DNA of 64,000 bases, taken from NCBI RefSeq assembly GCF_000320505.1, contig NZ_BAGX02000023.1, positions 1 through 64,000 on the forward strand. The letters are read 5' to 3'. The notes under the pieces are model-generated. The model was not told the origin of the DNA and searched no databases. It saw only the letters and a program-made list of their open reading frames with translations. Source of the DNA: Methanobrevibacter boviskoreani JH1. Lineage in GTDB: Archaea; Methanobacteriota; Methanobacteria; Methanobacteriales; Methanobacteriaceae. The translations under genes were made by a program, and so were the position numbers. Below are positions 63,226-64,000 of the stretch, in pieces. Positions within the stretch are counted from its first letter, which is position 1; each line of letters opens with the position of its first letter.

Positions 63226-64000
63226 ATGGAAGCGAGAAAGGTTATAAAAGAATTGGATCCTTATGTTCCTGGTAGGTCTGAGGATGAGATTGCAAACGAA
63301 TTTAATGTTAAAAAAGAGGATATTGTTAAATTGGGCTCTAATGAGAATCCATGGGGTCCTTCTAAAAAAGCCGTTGAAGCTATTAAAAAGGAAGCAGATG
63401 GTGTAAATAGGTATCCTGAAACAGATTTACATTTACTTGTTGACGAACTTGCATCATATGCCGGTGTTAAATCTGAGAATGTAATAGTAACTGGTGATGG
63501 TGCTGATGAGTTAATCGATGTACTTGCAAAAACTTTTATTGAACCAGGTGACGAATTTATAACTCCCCTTCCAACTTATACATATTATGAATTTTTATTT
63601 AAACCATATGGTGCAGTACCTGTCTATGCCAAATGGGACTTGGAGAATAATGCCCTTGATGTTCAGTCAGTTCTTGATGCAATATCAGATAAAACTAAAT
63701 TTATTTTCCTATGTTCTCCGAATAATCCAACAGGAACATTAGTTTCTGAGGATGATTTAAGAACTATTATTGAGGCAACCGATGCCCTTGTTATAATTGA
63801 TGAGGCATACTTTGAATTTTCAGAACAGACCCAGGTAAATCTTATTAATGAATATGATAATGTGTTTATTATAAGGACTATGTCAAAGGTTATGGGTCTT
63901 GCAGGTTTAAGGATTGGTTACGGATTGTCTAATCCTGATGTAATCCAATATATGTATAGGATAAAACCGGTATTTTCACTTACAAGATTGTCATATGTTG
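63226..64000 (+). CDS. hisC: Histidinol-phosphate aminotransferase (partial)
   Basis: The gene runs off the right edge; 258 codons are visible of an expected 360 or so. It starts [20 protein letters not shown], has [20 protein letters not shown], the [21 protein letters not shown] phosphate loop, [20 protein letters not shown] and [17 protein letters not shown] with the PLP Lys. This is fold-type I, HisC branch, the histidine pathway step from imidazole acetol phosphate. It is 61 bp after the gamma-carbonic anhydrase gene. No strong ribosome site is seen (GTGGTTGTAAA). hisC may also serve aromatic or other aminotransferase needs. Confidence 0.93.
   Translation, partial: MEARKVIKELDPYVPGRSEDEIANEFNVKKEDIVKLGSNENPWGPSKKAVEAIKKEADGVNRYPETDLHLLVDELASYAGVKSENVIVTGDGADELIDVLAKTFIEPGDEFITPLPTYTYYEFLFKPYGAVPVYAKWDLENNALDVQSVLDAISDKTKFIFLCSPNNPTGTLVSEDDLRTIIEATDALVIIDEAYFEFSEQTQVNLINEYDNVFIIRTMSKVMGLAGLRIGYGLSNPDVIQYMYRIKPVFSLTRLSYV

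Overview
The window is chromosomal DNA of an AT-rich methanogenic archaeon, most likely a member of the Methanobacteriales (Methanobrevibacter or Methanosphaera type). The evidence is a class I lysyl-tRNA synthetase, TATA-binding protein, Sec61-beta, archaeal ribosomal proteins (S19e, L39e, L31e, L18a/LX, S3Ae), AglB, FEN-1, an Orc1/Cdc6 protein, the NrpR nitrogen repressor, and coenzyme pathways special to methanogens (AksA with a homoaconitase for coenzyme B, MptE for methanopterin). Ribosome binding sites are mostly of the GGTGAT/GGAGG type, and TTG and GTG starts are common. No phage, IS element or CRISPR array was seen; most of the window is conserved core genome.

Layout. 1-1700: end of a surface polysaccharide locus (pyruvyl-transferase-like, GT4). 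2030-7110: lysS, secG, tRNA-Glu(CUC), a class II amidotransferase-like protein and purB. 7390-8240: a membrane protein with an internal repeat. 8700-11890: nrpR and glnA; glnA has a perfect GGAA-N6-TTCC operator at its promoter. 12430-17370: ThiF-like E1, an Fe-S aldo/keto reductase, an intron-bearing tRNA-Met(CAU), an AdoHcy/S-inosylhomocysteine hydrolase and a DUF2119 protein. 17630-18365: nifI1-nifI2 with a second perfect NrpR operator but no nitrogenase genes nearby. 18750-26720: fen1, UbiC-like lyase, hacA, aksA, cyaB-like, tbp and a SerB-type HAD phosphatase fused to a long coiled coil. 27300-34470: topA, aglB and a DRG-type GTPase. 34500-41750: an adenylate kinase-like gene, then a long translation cluster (rnp4, YhbY-like, rps19e, PDCD5-like, PP-loop ATPase, rpl39e, rpl31e, eif6, rplX, pfdA, ftsY). 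42040-47720: tautomerase, dut, an IlvB-like TPP enzyme, a GerW/DUF2953 gene group known from spore-forming Bacillota, and a class V aminotransferase. 48020-53800: mptE, cdc6, a small unrecognised membrane protein, archease-rtcB and mtnP. 53970-55130: a ferredoxin / iron-sulfur flavoprotein / NifX-like redox cassette whose middle gene seems to start with ATC. 55800-64000: rps3ae, a DUF92 membrane protein, rubredoxin, apgM, glmM, a GlmU-like enzyme, gamma-carbonic anhydrase and the first part of hisC.

How parts connect. NrpR, GlnA and the two P-II proteins look like one nitrogen regulon: the repressor gene is present and two of its predicted targets carry the operator just downstream of the TATA box. 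The RtcB ligase and archease would join exons such as those of the intron-containing tRNA-Met found in the same window. GlmM and GlmU-like act in sequence towards UDP-GlcNAc. Several intergenic regions on the 3' side of genes carry short imperfect tandem repeats of about 47-94 bp, several of whose units contain an oligo-T run, which suggests reiterated transcription terminators.
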